From positions 1,550,001 to 1,614,000 of the forward strand of contig JAJQJQ010000008.1 of the NCBI GenBank assembly GCA_028622995.1: 64,000 nt of DNA. Reading direction: 5' to 3'. The stretch is from Panagrolaimus kolymaensis (Eukaryota; Nematoda; Chromadorea; Rhabditida; Panagrolaimidae). The notes below the pieces were generated by a model. That model worked only from the letters and a program-made list of their open reading frames with translations. It did not search any database and was not told the DNA's origin. A program made the position numbers and the translations under genes. Positions 21,323 to 34,660 of this stretch are shown here, one piece after another (positions within the stretch are counted from its first letter, which is position 1; every line of letters begins with the position of its first letter).

Positions 21323-23870
21323 TTTTGACTTTTTTTTGGCGGCAATTTTAGAAAAGGTTTTGCTGAAAATAAATATTTTTTTTAATTTTTATCAAAAAAT
21401 TTATGAACGATAACAAAAAAGTAAATAATGGAACATCGAAACACGCAAATAAAAAAAGTAAAAAGTTGAAATAAAAGATTTTCTTGGAAAAGAAGAAGAC
21501 GTCTGCTGCTTGTTTTAGATTTTTTGCTTTGACTTATGTACACCAAAATTTTTCAAATCAAAAAAGTAAACAAGAGATTATTGTTTGTTTTTGATGTTAT
21601 TATTTATTTAGGCAGAAGCTATAAATTGGAACGCTTAAAAAATAAATGCTTTACATACAAAGTTTTAATTTCTTTTTTACTTTTTTCGTGACAAAACCTT
21701 CACCTTTATTATTATTTTATATTTAAATTAAATAAAAGCAAAATATAAAAAGAACTTTTTTATTTCCACAAAAAAACATTTTTATGCCAAAAACATTTAA
21801 TGTTTTCATGCACATTTTTTCTCTCCACAATACTGTAAACACGCGATTATTTTCATTTCCAAAAAACATATCAAATCAAAAAAAATTGTCAATTCCAAAG
21901 GTTGTCTCGATTTTTAATCATTAAAAGTTATTTTAAAGAATGTGTTTGTTAGAAAAGATTCTTTCTTCACAAAAAAAATATTATAGAAAGACAAATAGAC
22001 ATGCTTTTTTTCATCAGCAGTCGTCTCAAAAATGAGACAAACAAAAAAAGTGAACAAGGAAACACCCCTTCGTGTTGTGGTTTTTCATTTTATATTCCAT
22101 CTTTTCCAATCTATGCGAACTTTCTTTTTTTGGGGAAAATTTTTTGATTGATTGATGGGATTCTTTTTTTAGAAACAATGAAAGCAAAGTCAAAAAAGTC
22201 ATGGTCATATTACAGCTTTTTTACCTTTTATTTTTAAAATATAAAAATTAATTGATTATCAAAAAATTAATTAATGATCAATTTACAATACATAAAAAAA
22301 TTGTTTTTTAAAAGTTTTTATACGATTACATGGAATATTTTTGTAGTTTTATTACCAAAGTTGAAGGTTAATGAAACCAAAACTATTACGTCAAAAAATA
22401 GAAAAAAATTGGTTCTCTGACGCAAAGCTTTAAAAAAAATAACAGTTAAACATATTTTTTGTGGGCATTAGAGTATAATTTTACATTAACAAGCTGCAAT
22501 GTAAATATTAGAGTAAAGATTAAGTTAACATCCAAAAGATGCTGAAATGTCAAAGACCAAGAACACACATAATGAAAAAGAAAAAACAATCACGGGTTTA
22601 ATTTTGTGCAAATTGCAAAAAAAAGGTTATGGACTAAAATATAATATGATAATCATTGATTTTTTCATTGATTCACAAAATCAAAACCTTTAAATAAATT
22701 GTTTATTAATAATGAAAATTAAGAAAGACAAAGAAAAAAGGTTGTCATGCGCGAAAACCAAAAAACATCAATCTGACAGAAGAAGAAGAAAAAAAACAGA
22801 GGCGGCGGCAATCAACGAAAAAAAGAAAACAAAGTTGTTTTCTATTAAAAATTCTAAGAAAAAAAGTTTAATAACGAAAAAAGAGAAGTAATAGTTTTTT
22901 AAGTTTTTTTGTTGTAATAATTAAAATCTGGAATTTACTTCCTTTTTTTGACAATTATATAGTTTTAGACTTCCGACCAAAAAAGTTCAAAAAATTTAAC
23001 TTTGTTGAAGTATGCAAGAAACCTCAAATTTGTGATTAGCTTTTAGCATTATTATTTCTACAATTTTTATTTTTTTATTTCCAAAAGTCGAAAAAAAAGA
23101 ACCATTAGTTAATTTTTCGAATTTATATTTCTTTAAACTTTGGAACAAATACCTTTTGCCTCTCTATAAATACTTTTTTTTTTAAATTTACAGTACTATC
23201 AAAAAAAAGGAGGAGTTTACAAATCTTGATTATCTCTGCCTAATTGTAGTCGCCAACTGGTTACATGACGGATTGAATATTTTCTTTGAAACTTATTTAC
23301 ACTTTTCAACAAAAAAATTTATAATTAATTGACAAAAAGGAAAAAAGACTTTTCTTTTTTCGTTTTTGTTGACAAGGAAGTATATTTCTTTCTTCTTCTT
23401 TTTTTTTTACTTCCATCAAAGCACAAAACAACAAAAAAATTTGATTTATTACATTAATAATTTTTCTTTTTTTTGTGATGTTTTTGTAGCCATCGTAGCC
23501 TTTGCCCTTGATTTGATAGTTTGAAGATCAACGCCAACTTCCTTCTCACCAAGTAAGACCCAACATAATTTTTAAAATATGTACTTCCACTTCATGGGAG
23601 TTCAAGAATATAAAAAATTATCAAAGCAGATAAATAAAAATCAGTCTTTGAAGAAGAAAACAGAATATTGGAAAATAAAAAAAATATAAATTTTTAGATA
23701 ATTTTTAACAAAACTTTAAACTTTTTTCAAAAAAATATCTATTTTGAAATTTAATTTCATAATTGCCAAATAATGGGAAAGCAAAAAAATGCCCAAAGAG
23801 AATATGTTAATAGTTAAGCAGGCTGGCTTTCTTCAACAAAATGAAGAAGAAGCAAAATTAGCTCATGATC
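21323..23870. other. Gene-free AT-rich region
   Basis: No supported gene, RNA or bounded repeat. Upstream sequence of the sugar transporter, so it may contain its promoter, but no element is recognisable. Confidence 0.5.
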
Positions 23871-23872
23871 TA

Positions 23873-24717
23873 CACTGAAAAAAAGTCATGGAAGAAACCT
23901 CTACAAAACGGTGAAAGAAATTGTCATAAAAATGTGAAGAAGCCAGGCAGTTAGGAAGACGATTGTGAAAGTTTATCCTCCACAACATTTGAGGAGAAAA
24001 GCTCACATTTTTAGATGAAAGAAGCTCACAAAACTTGTGGAAGTTTTAAAATGAGAATTTAAAAAAAAACAGTGATTTTACCCAAAATCACTGATTCCCT
24101 CCGAACCTCAACAATATATTTCCATCAAATAAATGATAGTAATCCAAAATTTAGATGCAATGGTAAACCAAAGCTAAATTAGGGGAAATGCATATATGCA
24201 AATCCTTCCTTTATGATAATCTTTGGCTCTTTTTCTGACGATAGTGGAATATATACGCAGTAACTCCTTACTGCCTATTTATTCATCTATCCTCACAAAA
24301 TATACCCAAGATTAACCCAAAATTCATCCGGTTGCTTCGGTTTAAACCAAAACAACCAAAAAGCCGAGTAATGATTTGTTTTTGCCTGCCAGACAACGAA
24401 AGAAACAAAATACTTCCACAAAAACCCATCTTTTTATGGATTGACTCCAAAGCTTTGTAGAGGACTTGTACTAACACCCATTGTGGAAGAAATTATTCCA
24501 CAAAAAAAATGAAAACTTTTCAATAAAAGTAACAGTTTTTGTTTCTTTCTTGCAACGTCAACATGAAAGTTTGTTGTAAGAACTTCCACCATTAAGTTGG
24601 TGGCTATATCTTGCTCGAATTATTGTTGAATTATGTAGCTCTTCCACATATTTTGTTGACCATACTTCACTACTGAAGCTTGTGCCAAAATATAAAAATT
24701 ACGACTTTTTTTCAGTG
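23873..24717. mobile_element. 845-bp MITE with TA target (Tc1/mariner-like)
   Basis: Ends are CACTGAAAAAAAGTC and the exact complement, each bordered by TA (23,871-23,872 and 24,718-24,719). TA duplication and a CACTG terminus are typical of Tc1/mariner-type elements. No transposase is encoded; the 64-codon minus-strand ORF inside is not recognisable. Confidence 0.8.
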
Positions 24718-24719
24718 TA

Positions 24720-26719
24720 CAACAACTTCAACCAAATATTGATAACATTCTTTTTCTTCTTTTTTTTTTAACCAAGAACTACTGTTCCCAAAAAAGCGAG
24801 ACAAAGAATGCATTAAAATCAATAAATGAAAGAAGAACTTGGTAGTTAGTTTGTTGATAATCACAAAAAAATTGAAAAAAATTCCAAGAAGCTAATAAAA
24901 TAATAATCAAACTTTGGTTTATGGTTATCATAAAAAAAATTTAACAGTAGATAGATTTTTTTTTTCAGTCACGTGCATCACATTCTCTCCTCTTTTTTAA
25001 AGTGTCTATTTAAAAGCCTTATCAATATTTTTTATTTTTTTTACCATTAAATGTAGGAGTTCCTGGTTTTAGTGGTCTTAAAACAACGGAGAAGCGCCAT
25101 TTTGCCTTCTTTCATTCCTTCTTTTTTTTCTTTTTCTTATCAAGGATAAAATTTGGGTTAAAGGGTTAGAGTTAGACATAGTTTTTCCATTTTTATCTAA
25201 TTCGAAGAAAAAAGAAAAACCAACGATCACTCAGTTTGCGTTGACCAAGAGCTAGGAGGCTACATTTTAATCACAGAAAGTTCAATTTTGTGTGTATATA
25301 AAAAAAATGGGGCGACCAAAAAAAAATATCCAAGGAAAAAAATTCATTTGAAGCTTATTTCCACAAAAAAAAGTTTTGCATAGTCTGAAGAAAAAATTTA
25401 GCGAAACTAATGCAAATATAAAAATTGCCAGTTTTTTATTTGAAAGATAAGAAGAAAAGGCTTTGTTGGCGCGCAAAAGATTAAAAAGAAATGAGGAGGG
25501 CTTGAACGTTTGATAAGCTAAAAAAATAAAAATTAAATTAAACTTAAAAATTATGTGGGAGTAATTCTTTTTTTATTTTTCTCCAGTGAAATTAAAAATT
25601 ATTATTGTTGTTTTTGGTTTAAACAAAAAATAAGTCTGACTCATTCACTTCCTGAAATTCATTCACTCGAGAAAGAAAAAAACGTCCTTAAAAAATGTAT
25701 GGAGGCAAATAATTAGCACGTGGGCATTTTTATGCCAAATTGGAGTTATAGCAAAAGAGAGAAATCATGGCTTGGGCCCTTGTATTTTATTGATTTTTGT
25801 AGGCTAATTTTAGTTGAATTTTATTTACAAAAATTCAAAAAAGACTATTGTAAATTTCCTTCTCTAAAAACTTAATTTAATTTATGAATTAGAAATTATT
25901 TTTCCATTTTCTAAAAAAATTTCTTTGAAATTTTTAAAATAAAATATTTAAAGAAAATTTTAAAAAATCAAGAGTAAATATTAATTATGATGCCGCTCGC
26001 GCTCCATTATTTTCTACCAATCTTAAACTTAAACCTTAATTTTTTCCTTTTAAATACTGCAATTAATTACCTTTTTTTTATTCCGCTCATTTTCACTTTT
26101 TTATTTACTTCCTTAATTTATTTTTGTGTTCCCATGCATTTTAGAAAAAAAGCAAAACACAAAAGTCAAAGTCGAAACTATCATACATTTTATAACAAAA
26201 AAAATTTTTTTTGAGGTCGATCATCTGTCATATCATTTTTCATATTTGTCTTTTAATTTTTTTTTGATTTTCTCTTTTTAATTTATCAAAACTTAGAACA
26301 CGACATTTTTATATTTTTTCGATTAATCCATCAAATTTCTAAGTTTTCTTTTCACCTTGCAAACAACTAACAAAAAATTTTCCATTTCAAGGTTGTCAAC
26401 AAACAAAAGAAAAATATTAGGTTTGACTTTTTTTTTGCAAAAAAAAATCATGTGAATGTGTTTGCTTCTTTGAACATTTGAAACTTTTAAGAATATTCAT
26501 AGTTTTATTGGAAGCAACAACCTTAATTCTTCAAAATTCAAGTTTTACATTTCTTTAAAAAAAATTTTATAAATGAAAATTAAGAAATCGAAGGAGAATG
26601 AGCAGCCATCTTTTTAATGTCCTAAAGACGAAAATAAAAATTTAAAAATAATTAAAAAACAAAGTAAGTAACAAAATTTTTTTCTTCAATTTTGTTTAAC
26701 AAATTGCAAATATAAAATT
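24720..26719. other. Gene-free AT-rich region
   Basis: Nothing supported apart from low-complexity A/T and short ORFs of compositional origin. Confidence 0.5.
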
Positions 26720-29700
26720 CTATAATTGATTTAAATAATGAGCATAATACGCGGCTCCAATTGTGATATCTTCACCAGGATTTTGTCCATAACAATATTT
26801 AGCATTTGGAAATAATGTTTGAAGTAACTTTTTTATCATTGGCATTTGAATACTTTCACCAGATAATAATACTTTTATAATTTTATATGGATGACAATTT
26901 GCGCTAATAAGGGCTTCGTTAAGGGATCTTCTAATTTTACTTAAAAGTTCCCATGCCATTGCTTCAAATAACCTACGGCTTATAAGTATTGTAGCTTCAA
27001 TATTTTTATCAAAATCTGTAACATCTAATCTGGAAACATAAAAAAACTTGTAAGGCAATATGAAAAAAGCTCCGATAAAAACATTAAAAATAAAAAATAT
27101 AAATATGATGCATATGCAACGAAAATTAAAAAAATTAGGTTGATTAAATGTGGCTCTTTAAGAAATAAAATGGAGTCAAAAAAGGTCTAAAAAATTATTA
27201 ACGGCGCGATAAATATTAACTTTTTGGCTTTCCTTGCAAGTGTATGAAAATATATTTTTCGCATTCAATATCCATCTTTACTTACGTTGCATCATTTTCT
27301 TTTGCTAAAATATGTTTAATAACCACACATTTTTCCAACAATTTGTATTTTAGTGTAACATTTGCTTTAACATCAATATTAAATTGATTTTTAAGACGAA
27401 GAGAAAAATAATTAAAAAGAAGATAATCAAAATCTTTTCCACCAAGGTTGTCTTCGCCTTTTTGTCCAATAACTTTCAAAGCATCTTTGGAAACATCAAA
27501 AAGGCAAATATCCAAAGCGCCTCCACCTAAATCAAAAAATAATAGTTTAAAATTATTTTTAATTGGTTTCTCCACGAAGTATGAAATTGCAGCAGCAATT
27601 GGATCTGGTAATAAATGAACTTTTTCAAATCCGGCTATAATTCCTGTCAAAGTAAGAGCTTCTTTTTGGTTTTCTGTAAACCCAATTGGCACAGTTAAAA
27701 CAGTTTCAGATAATTTCTTCCCATCTTGAAATTTTTCAACTTTTTCTTTTATATGTTTTAATAATATTGCAGCTATCATTTCTGGATACTCTTCAAACCG
27801 ACTTTTAATTCCTTGAATCACTATCATAGGTTTATTTTCAATGTTTATAATTTCAAATGGCCAAAAATCATTGATTTTTATTTCATCAAAGTTTTTCCCC
27901 AAAATTTGTTTTAAATCAAAAATAATTGATTTTGAATTATTTTGAAAAAGTTTGTCAAAAGCAATTTGTCCACATCGCTCATTTTCTTCGTTATGAAATA
28001 CAAAAGATTGCAGTTTTTTGCTTCCTGAATTTTCCAAAGCTAAAGTTTGAATTCCACCGACTCCATTTGGTCGACTATTGGTTGCTGCAATACATTTCGT
28101 TGTTCCAAAATCTATTCCCACAACGCTATTGCTATTTTCATTTATTGATTTAATTTGTTGAAGAATAAATGCAATTGGATATGAAAACTAAAATTATTTT
28201 AAAATTTTTATTTATAAAATATGCAAATTAATTAAGATAAAAAAGTGGTGTATTTTTATACTAAAATATAAACACAAAAAATCCCTTTTCTCGCTTTGAA
28301 AGAATAAAATTGGATAAAAAAAGTTAATTTTTTTTTGTTTTACTTTTTCTATGAAGTTTCAACATTTTCTTACCTCATCTTTCTTGGTCAAAGAAGATGG
28401 CGTTTCTATTTTATTTATTAAAGATTCAAATCTTGTTGGAATTGGAGGTGGAGATGGTGAACGCCAAGATAAATGAAGTTCACGAGTAATTATTCCACTT
28501 AGATCATTTGGACGCTTGATTTTACTTTCATCAAATAAAATTGGAGTAGTTGTTGAATGTCTTGTGGCAATATTTCTGTTATGGACCCTATTCTCCGCAG
28601 CTTTGAAAGTCTCTGTGGTTGTTGATGTGATCGAATTGATTACAGAAGTTGAATGAAAGCTTTTAAGAATTGGAGGAGGTGAAGGTGATCTCCAAGAGGA
28701 TGATAATTGTCTATTCAATATTAGTCCCTTCAAATGAGTTGAACGCAATCGGCTTGGCAGAGTGGAACGTGAAAAACTATTTCTTTTAAATTCACTTAAA
28801 TTTTCTGATAGTATTAAAGATGACGCCGTCGAGGAATTTTTAATCAATAATGGCACGTCATTTTTATCAGGAATGTTTGTAGTTTCTTGTAAATTTTCTG
28901 ATGGATGATGTGAAGGAATTTGAGGTGCATTATTTAATCGAGAATTAGGTACTTCTTCTTTATTTGGAACATAAACAAATTTTGGTTTTGGAGGAATTGG
29001 AGGTCGAGTTGCAATTATTTCAGTAACATAATTTTCATGAATATATTTTGTATCCAAAAGAGGAAAAGTAAGAGATAGCGTTTTTGATTTTCGAGGCTCA
29101 TCTTTGTCCATAAAAGCTTTTTGAAGCGGGCTTTTCAAAGAAAGATTAGGTATTTCAGAAATTTGGGATAATGGAAGATTTTTGTCAGGCAGAGGTGATA
29201 TAGCGGCATTTCTTCGAAGTAAAGGCACTTCAGGAAGTTTAGAGTGAAGTAGTTCGCCCTCATCCAATGCGCTGAAATCTGTATCAACATTGTTGTCGTC
29301 ACCTTCGTCTTCGGTTTCACTTCCACTTTCAATTTCTTCTGATCCAAAACTTTCTAAAAGTTTTTTAATTACATCTTCAGGTTGCTGTGATTCCGATCCA
29401 ATTAAGCTTTGATCATTTTTAATTATTTTTTCTCCATCTTTTAAACCCTCAAATTCATTATTTTCAGATTTAACAACAGTTTCGGTTTCACTATTTCCAG
29501 ATTCTGTTGTGTCATTTACATTTTCATTTTCGGTTTCAAATACACTTTCTAAATCGTCAAAATTTTCATTATCTGTAGTACTATGATGCCTGATACTAAA
29601 TAAAGGTTCCATGGATGAACATTCAATGGAATAAATTCCATCGGTATCAATATAAAATGTAATTTTGCATTGTTTTGATTGAATGATCGATGGAATGAGT

Positions 29701-31103
29701 TTAATATTTTCATAAAACGTTTCATCTACATAAATCTAAAAAAAACATTATTTTAAAATTAACGGTAATAAAAAAAATGCTTTTTGTTTTGAAAGCCAAA
29801 AACTAAAACAAATTGAATTACCATTTCTGTAAATATGAATACTTAAGGAATTATTTTTCTTACAATTTTGGCTCAGATTTTTTTGCACAAACAAGAAAAA
29901 TTAAAATTCAGCAAAATATTAAAAATTTTGAACTTTAAAAAAAGTTAAAAAAATTTCATCGTGAGAGCCAAAATATCAAAAGATTCTTTTTTTTTTGGAA
30001 ATTTGAACTGCCTTCGATCTTTGTAATTCAATTTTATTTTATTATTTATAACAGGAGCCTAACTAACCTTCAACATTTTTTCTCCATCTTTTAAACATAA
30101 AATAAAATCTTGTGAAAATGGTAATGGTTGATATTCATTTGCAGTTAATTGAAAAATTAATTTTCCATTTATTTTAACACACATTGGATTTATCAAAACT
30201 GTATCCGCATCATATTCCATAAGTTCAGAATCACCAGCCATGATTCGAGCTTTCATTAAAGCTGCTTTGGCGCAACTCCAAGCTTTTCCACCAACAAATA
30301 TTTTACACTTTGGAAATGCATCTTCCACAAAATTTTCGTCAACTTTAGAATTTTCAGAATCAAGAATTATTAAACTTGGATTATTTGTTTCACTAATTTT
30401 TTTTATTTTCAATAAATCTTCTTTCATGGTGAGAGAGACATTACTTAAAAATTTTATAAGTTTCGCTTTTTTCTCAAATTTTTCCCAAATATAACATTTT
30501 CCATCCAAAATAATCCAAATTATATCTCCAAAATTGGGTTTAAATTGAGCTTGAAAAATATACTGTAAATATTGTAAAGTTAATAAATCAATTATTTGAA
30601 TATCTGTGAACCCAAATTTAGTGCCTTTTTCAATAAATTTTATTCGAATATCATTATTGTATTTTTGTTGCAAATAAATACAAACGCAACCAATTTCTTC
30701 GCCATTTATTTTTGTTTCAATTTCTTCAAACATGGCATTTATTTTGTGGACATCATCTGGGGCAACTGCAAAAAAAAATTAGACATAGGAAAACAAAGTT
30801 TTTTGTTGGAAGCTTTTTTTGTAAAATTAAAATATTTTGTGTCAAAACTCAAAAAGCTTTTGAAAAATCACAGATTTTTTTCCATTCTCTTGCGGAAGTT
30901 TCAAAAAAAGCAGTTAAATGCGTTTTTATAGCTCAAAAATGAAAAAAACATTCAAAAAAATTAAATATAAATATGCAAATTTTCTTTCTTGAAAACCATA
31001 AAAACCTACCTTTATCAATCACAAAATCGTTTATTTCCTTTGTAGATTCATTAAATACCGAAATTTTACCCCAAACTGGATCAATTCCAACATGAAAAAC
31101 CAT
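26720..31103 (-). CDS. Double Hsp70-like protein A (long linker)
   Basis: Exons are 31,103-31,010, 30,765-30,068, 29,735-28,374, 28,187-27,286 and 27,029-26,720; all phases fit, giving 1,121 residues. Module 1 (about 1-310) is a shortened Hsp70 nucleotide-binding fold: FHVGIDPVWGKISVF, then CVCIYLQQKYNNDI, FGFTDIQIIDLLTLQYLQ and GGKAWSCAKAALMKARIMAG. The ATP-binding loops are lost. A substrate-binding beta-domain remnant follows (KINGKLIFQLTANEYQPLPF, CKITFYIDTDGIYSIEC). Then comes a roughly 400-residue linker, first acidic, later Pro/Ser-rich with two WRSPSPPPI copies and a RPPIPPKPK stretch. Module 2 (last 400 residues) is a full nucleotide-binding domain: GIDFGTTKC, LKQILGK, LLPDPIAAA, FFDLGGGALDIC, GGKDFD and IGAAYYAHYL. 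Relative to Hsp70 it keeps the catalytic Asp, Lys and second-loop Asp residues but has Glu175 as Asp. The protein stops there, with no second substrate domain. Probably cytosolic (no signal peptide seen). Confidence 0.85.
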
Positions 31104-31458
31104 TTTTTCTTTGATAGTTAAAAAAAGTTTCTCAGAAAAAGGTAAGGTAAAAAAAATCGATGCTAAAAGTTCCTTTTTTTTGCTATAGTTTTCTTATCAT
31201 TTTGCGATACTGCTTTTGAATAGTTTTCTTCTATTATGTTTGACATTTTAGGAATAAAAAAATTGAGTGTTCCTTTGTTCTTAAAAAGAAATAAAAAAGC
31301 AAGAAAACATCGCAATATGTTAATTATCAAGTTTTCTTATATGTGAAAAAATAAATAATAATAATAAAACTTTATTTTAATAAAAAAAGTAATTATTAGA
31401 ATTCTTAGACAATATAAAAAAGTAAATCATCTTATTAAAATTTAGTAAATCAAAGAAG

Positions 31459-34432
31459 TTATAATTGATGAAGATAAGAAGCATATTGAGCTGCACCAAT
31501 GGCAACAAGTTCGTTTGGAATTTCTTCATAAAAATGTGCAGCTTTTGGAAACGTTTTTAGTAAAAGCTGTATAACCATTGGTAAACGACTGCTTCCACCA
31601 CATAAAACAATTTCATTTATATCTTCCGATGAATAATAGCTTGACGAAAGAGCTTCATTTAACAATTTTTTAATTTTCATTAAAATCTCCACCGACATTG
31701 ATTCAAACATTTGCCGGGTGATGGTTAAACTTTCGTTAATATTTGTGTTAAAATCATTAATGTCAAACCTAAAAAAATAATAATAAAATATGATTTTTCT
31801 ACTTTCCGTTTTTTTTTTATAGAAACTCTTTTAATCCTCAAAACTAATTTAAACTCTAAAATAAGCTAGTTTAAAAAAAGTTAAATATCGCGCCATTTTC
31901 AAAAATATTACTTGGCTTCTTCTTCAACAGATAAAATATGTTTAGTTTCCTGGGATTTTTGAAGTAATCGATATTTTGATTTATCGTTAGAATTAGCATC
32001 TATATCATATTTATTTTCGAGAATAAATGAAAAATGATTGAATAATATTTTATCAAATTCACTACCGCCAAGATTTATATCTCCAACATGGCTTTTAACT
32101 TCCAAAACTCCATTAACATAATTAAAAATGCCAATATCTAAAGTTCCACCACCAAAATCAAAAACTAACATTTTGTGAGGCTTATAAATTGCTCTGTCTG
32201 CTAAAAAAGCTATCGAAGCTGCAACAGGTGCAGGAAGTAAATAAACAGTTTCAAATAGGGCTAAAACTCCTGCAAGATTCATAGCTTCTAATTGGGTATC
32301 TGAAAATATTGAAGGTACAGCAATCACAACTTCGGTTAATTCTTTTCCTCGAAACTCTTCAGCTTTTTGTTTTATGTACATCAATATAAGAGCCACTATT
32401 TCTTCTGCATATCTTTCAGCTAAATCGCTTTGACTATGAACCAGTACAGTGGGTTTATTATCCAAATTAACAACATCAAAAGGCCAAAGTTTATCAATTT
32501 TTATATCCTCATAGCTTCGACCAATTATTCGTTTTATATCAAAAACAGTTGATTTTGCGGATTGTTGAAGTTGTTTAGCAACAATTTCACCATATTTTCC
32601 ATTTTCATTTTTAAAGGAAATATAAGATGCTAGATATCTTTTACCAGTATTATCGATCGGGATAGTTTCAAACCCCTTTAAACTATTGACGGCTGCACTA
32701 CATCGTGAAGTTCCAAAATTAATTCCAATTGCACTTACACTATCATTAACTGATTTAGTCTTGTTTATAATGCAATCAATTGGATATGAAATCTAAAAAG
32801 ATGTTATGTATATTTGGTTCAGTTAAATAGATAACTTTAAATCTTCACATCCCTCTTCTTATTTTTTTAAATTTGAATTGAAAGGCTTGAAAGGAGAAAG
32901 ATTTTAAAAACTTCTAAAAAGAGCGTTGGAATTTTTTTTCAAACAAGTTAACTAATAATACATATGACGGGTATATATAAAATTCTTTATTTTAATTTCC
33001 AAAAAAAGGGATACACTCACGGATCGAATGTCTTACCTCCATATTACAGGCCTTTTCTTCTTTGATTTTTGCGGGAGATTCAAATCTAGTAGTAACTACA
33101 GAAGATGATGGTAGAATCGATGTTTCACCTCTTTGAGGAAATGTTAAAGTTTTTGAGGTTCGTTGATTCCCTTCTATTTGTTTACCTTGGGCATTGACAT
33201 ATGTATTTGGCGGATGAACTATTTCCTTATCGCTATTATTTTGATCTAAGTTAATCTCAAAAGTGTTTGGATCAGCGTTTGTTAAATCTATGTCATTTTC
33301 ACTTTCCGAATCTGTTTTTGAATCACTGTCGTGGTCATTAGAGATCTGTAAAACTGAAGTTTTAACTGGGATGCATTCAAGGGAGTATATTCCATCAGAA
33401 TCTATTTTAAATTTAATTTGACATTTTCCAGATTTTTCCATTGGCTCAGTAATTTGGAAGCAGCTATAATGAATATCTTCAACTGATATCTAAAAATATC
33501 AAGGAAATTTAAAAATAAAAAGCGGCACATGTTTTACTTTCAGAACTTTTGCATCTTTTTCAATAGCAATAACAGCCGTTTTCTCTAAAGGTAATGCTTG
33601 ATATTCATCCACAGTTAATTTGGAAATCATTTTCCCATTTATTTTGACAAGCATAAAATTGTGAAGGACCGTATCAGCATTAAATTTTAATACTTCTGGA
33701 TCCTTAGCAAGTATACGAGCTTTAATTAAAGCAGATTTTGCTCCACCCCAAAGTTTTTCGCTTGCAAATAATTTGCAACGTGGAAATAAATTATTCACAA
33801 TAGAAGCATCAAGTTCACAATTTTCATCGTAAATTATTAAACTAGGGTCAATAAAAAATTTTTTGTTTATTTCAATTAAATCTTCTTTTGTAACGGTTCC
33901 GAAAATATTAAAAATTTTTATCATTATTGCTTTTGAGACTAATATTTCCCAAACAAAGCAAAACTTTGATGTAATAATCCAAATGTAATTTCCATCACTT
34001 GGCTTATATCCTGCTTGAGAAATAGATTGAAAATATTGTAAAGTTAATAAATCAATAATTTGAATTTTATATAAACCCGCTTGTTTTCCAGCTTGAACTA
34101 ACTTTTTACGGATTTCATTATTGTAATGTTGTTGTAGATATATGCAAGCGCACCCAATGTCTCCATTAATTTTTGCTGTGATTTCTTCAAACATTGCATC
34201 AACCTTGTCAATGTCATTGTATAAAACTAAAAAAGTTAAATAATTAACTTATATAAAATCATCAGATATCTTTTTGTTAAATCGTATCTTTTCCAAGTAT
34301 TATATACAGACTTTTGAATCGAATTGTTAAAAAATTACCTTTTTCAATAATAAAACTTGTTGTTTCTAAAGTTGCATCGTTATAAACTGAAACGTTTCCC
34401 CAAAATGGATCAATTCCAACGTGAAAAACCAT
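31459..34432 (-). CDS. Double Hsp70-like protein B (short linker)
   Basis: Tandem paralogue of the gene just downstream. Exons are 34,432-34,339, 34,226-33,538, 33,489-33,037, 32,792-31,912 and 31,768-31,459; 808 residues. First and last exons have the same lengths as in gene A (94 and 310 bp) and all intron phases match. Module 1: FHVGIDPFWGNVSVY, CACIYLQQHYNNEI, YKIQIIDLLTLQYFQ, then KINGKMISKLTVDEYQALPL and CQIKFKIDSDGIYSLEC. The linker exon is only 453 bp against 1,362 in gene A, and is Asp/Ser-rich. Module 2: GINFGTSRC, FDIKRIIGR, LLPAPVAASIAF, FDFGGGTLDIGIF, GGSEFDK, VLCGGSSRLPMV and GAAQYASYL. Here the first-loop catalytic Asp is Asn and the position of Hsp70 Glu175 is Ala, so ATP hydrolysis is probably weak or absent, while the second phosphate loop and the adenosine-side GGSSR motif are better kept than in A. 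Confidence 0.85.
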
Positions 34433-34660
34433 TTTAGTATTAAAAAATAACTCAATCGGAACAAACTTTCAAGAATTTAAAAAAATCAATTATGACTTCA
34501 GATTAATGCTTTCTTATCAAAGAAATGCAAAATTCTTAAAGCTATTGTGCTTGTTTAACGAGACCTTTATGGACAAAAAATAGAGAAAACTACACAAGAA
34601 TTTTTTTTCCTTTGTTGTAAGAATATTATTTTTTCGGCGATAAGAAAACTGGGAGTTATA

